This document shows, piece by piece, positions 5,707 to 7,062 of a DNA stretch of 7,062 nucleotides. The notes beneath the pieces are model-generated. The model was given only the letters and a program-made list of their open reading frames with translations, made no database searches and was not told the DNA's origin. The DNA is from an uncultured candidate division Zixibacteria bacterium (lineage in GTDB: Bacteria; Zixibacteria; MSB-5A5; GN15; FEB-12), in the NCBI GenBank assembly GCA_913009765.1, contig CAJVYT010000227.1, forward strand, positions 1 through 7,062, written 5' to 3'. Position 1 is the stretch's first letter. Every line of letters starts with the position of its first letter. A program made the position numbers and the translations under genes.

Positions 5707-7038
5707 ATGTCATTAAAACAAATTTTTACAATCATCTGCTTTCTGCTACTTGCGGTTTCTATTTCAGCCCAAGTACCAAACACAATTAACTATCAGGGAC
5801 GTTTAACAGATGCATCAGGTTCTCCGGTAGCAGACGGAGCTTACCTTGTCAAATTCATCATCTATGATGCCGCTGTTGGTGGGGCAGACCTTTGGAACAC
5901 TGGTTTTCAGAATATTACCACAAATGGAGGTTTGTTTACCTATGAATTAGGGAGCAATATTGCCTTACCAGCGGGAATATTTGATGACACAACCAGATAT
6001 TTAGGAATTACAGTAGGAACTGATGCTGAATTATTTCCACGCTCAAAATTAAATACTGTCCCTTATGCTTCAAAAATTGACGGTTCAAAATATGTGAGTA
6101 CAATCGGTGATACTATGTCAGGAAGTCTTGTATTTCAAAATGGTGGCAATACAAGAGGAATTATTACATCGGAATCTAATGTAGGCACAGTTAAATTGTT
6201 TGGTTTTGCCAATCTATTAAATGCTTACCTTATAGCTGGTAGTTTTGGTGAATTTTTATTATATGATAATAATGGAACTCGAACAGTTGATCTTGGTGCA
6301 GGTTACAATACTGGAGGATATCTCTCCTTATCTGATCCAATTGGGGCAGAGGACATATATTTGAATACTAGAGCAGCAGGAAATTCAACCGTACTCTTTC
6401 CCAATAATGCAATTGACAATACCGAAATATTAGATGAACCGGGGATTGCTTCAAATCATTCCTCATCATTAAAAACTTTCACAACAACTATGCAGGATTT
6501 AGTTACTGTATCAATTACAATTCCTACGAGTGGATATATTTATGTTACTGGCCGAAGTTGGGTTCGACATAATGCAATGACAGGATATAATGTAGCTGTC
6601 TTACAAATTGATGAAACTGCTGGTGGAGCTCTAATTAATCCGTATTACAATTTGTCAGGTCCAATAAGTGGTACAAATAACCAAATTGTCTATCCTTTTT
6701 TTGTTGATAGAGTATATTTTAAAAATGCAGGTACATATACATTTAGACTAGAAGGAATGGGAGGTGCAACAGGAACTGATATTGATGCTTATAATCATTG
6801 GATAACAGCTATGTTTACTCCTACCTCTTACGGCTCAGTAGCAGCAAGTAGCCCACTCCCACCAACAGATGCTGAGGCTGAGATGGTAACATCTACAAAC
6901 TTAGACGGTTCTACCTCACAGGTTTACAAATATGACCTTCGTGACTTAGAGCTAAAAGCTAAAGCAACTGCCCTCAAAGCAAAAGAAGCAGAATTGGAAC
7001 TACTCAAAGCAAAACAGCAGCAAAATGCAAACCAATAA
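5707..7038 (+). CDS. Secreted fibre-like protein, tandem paralogue of the preceding gene
   Basis: This encodes a 443-residue paralogue, 23 nt downstream of its partner, with its own strong ribosome site (TTAAGGAG, 5693-5700, 6 nt before ATG), so co-transcription is very likely. The signal peptide is residues 1-21 (ISA|Q); Cys11 lies inside the hydrophobic core and is not a lipobox. The head domain (22 to about 120) is nearly the same protein as in the partner. The middle (about 125-250) is different in sequence and shorter but equally rich in short strands ('GEFLLYDNNGTRTVDL', 'GGYLSLSDPIG'). 'NTEILDEPGIASN' precedes the jelly-roll (about 252-378, ending PTSYGSV), then PPTDAEA and a coiled coil with Lys/Ala/Glu heptads (about 403-440) that has extra residues (KATALKA) relative to the partner. 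The two proteins could form mixed oligomers through matching heads and coiled coils; this is inference. No terminator is visible in the 24 nt after the stop, so a further gene may follow. The function is not known. Confidence 0.85.
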   Translation: MSLKQIFTIICFLLLAVSISAQVPNTINYQGRLTDASGSPVADGAYLVKFIIYDAAVGGADLWNTGFQNITTNGGLFTYELGSNIALPAGIFDDTTRYLGITVGTDAELFPRSKLNTVPYASKIDGSKYVSTIGDTMSGSLVFQNGGNTRGIITSESNVGTVKLFGFANLLNAYLIAGSFGEFLLYDNNGTRTVDLGAGYNTGGYLSLSDPIGAEDIYLNTRAAGNSTVLFPNNAIDNTEILDEPGIASNHSSSLKTFTTTMQDLVTVSITIPTSGYIYVTGRSWVRHNAMTGYNVAVLQIDETAGGALINPYYNLSGPISGTNNQIVYPFFVDRVYFKNAGTYTFRLEGMGGATGTDIDAYNHWITAMFTPTSYGSVAASSPLPPTDAEAEMVTSTNLDGSTSQVYKYDLRDLELKAKATALKAKEAELELLKAKQQQNANQ

Positions 7039-7062
7039 TAAGTATTGACAGAAAAATAGTAT

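Noticed and set aside
5707..5769. Lipoprotein signal in the second fibre-like protein because of Cys11
   Set aside because: The cysteine is inside the hydrophobic core, not after a lipobox at the cleavage point, and a standard ISA|Q cleavage site follows.

Overview
The window looks like one end of a draft or metagenomic contig from an AT-rich bacterium. I would place it, with low confidence, in the FCB (Fibrobacterota-Chlorobiota-Bacteroidota) neighbourhood. The reasons are the two secreted fibre-like proteins at 4259-7038, whose 'NYQGRLTD' head and 'PTSYG' jelly-roll ending I remember mainly from Ignavibacteria, Zixibacteria and related lineages, together with a DUF4388 signalling protein and a 'GTCATTGCGA'-type palindromic repeat. 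No rRNA, tRNA or universal marker gene is present to settle the taxonomy.

Region by region: (1) Positions 1-185 are not genomic. Positions 120-185 are a complete Illumina P7/index/read-2 adapter. The T run and purine-only noise before it (1-119) are what a read produces after running off the end of a library molecule. Genuine sequence starts at 186. (2) 186-1123 is the 3' part of a gene for a protein with a degenerate receiver-like domain followed by a DUF4388 (PATAN) domain. A database protein starting at 152 would carry an adapter-encoded N-terminus. (3) 1124-1260 is an AT-rich gap with nothing recognisable except the ribosome binding site before 1261. (4) 1261-1900 is a GyrI-like/AraC-effector-domain gene broken by a palindromic repeat (about 1642-1762). 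Its lost C-terminus is still readable in another frame at 1766-1900. (5) 1901-2170 is non-coding, with a small perfect hairpin (1952-1970) and a possible promoter for the next gene. (6) 2171-3424 is an HI0933/YhiN/BaiN-family flavoprotein. It converges on (7) 3486-3938, an Lrp/AsnC-family regulator on the minus strand. (8) 3939-4258 is an AT-rich divergent intergenic region holding an operator-like dyad, a 12-nt direct repeat 63 nt apart, and TATAAT-like boxes. (9) 4259-5683 and 5707-7038 are tandem paralogous secreted proteins, 23 nt apart and very probably one operon. The last 24 nt carry no visible terminator.

How the genes relate: apart from the tandem fibre-like pair, neighbours do not form an obvious pathway. 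The Lrp-type regulator probably controls its own gene, and it could also influence the divergent fibre operon because the candidate operators lie in their shared upstream region. That is inference. I found no CRISPR array, transposase, tRNA or phage integration gene.
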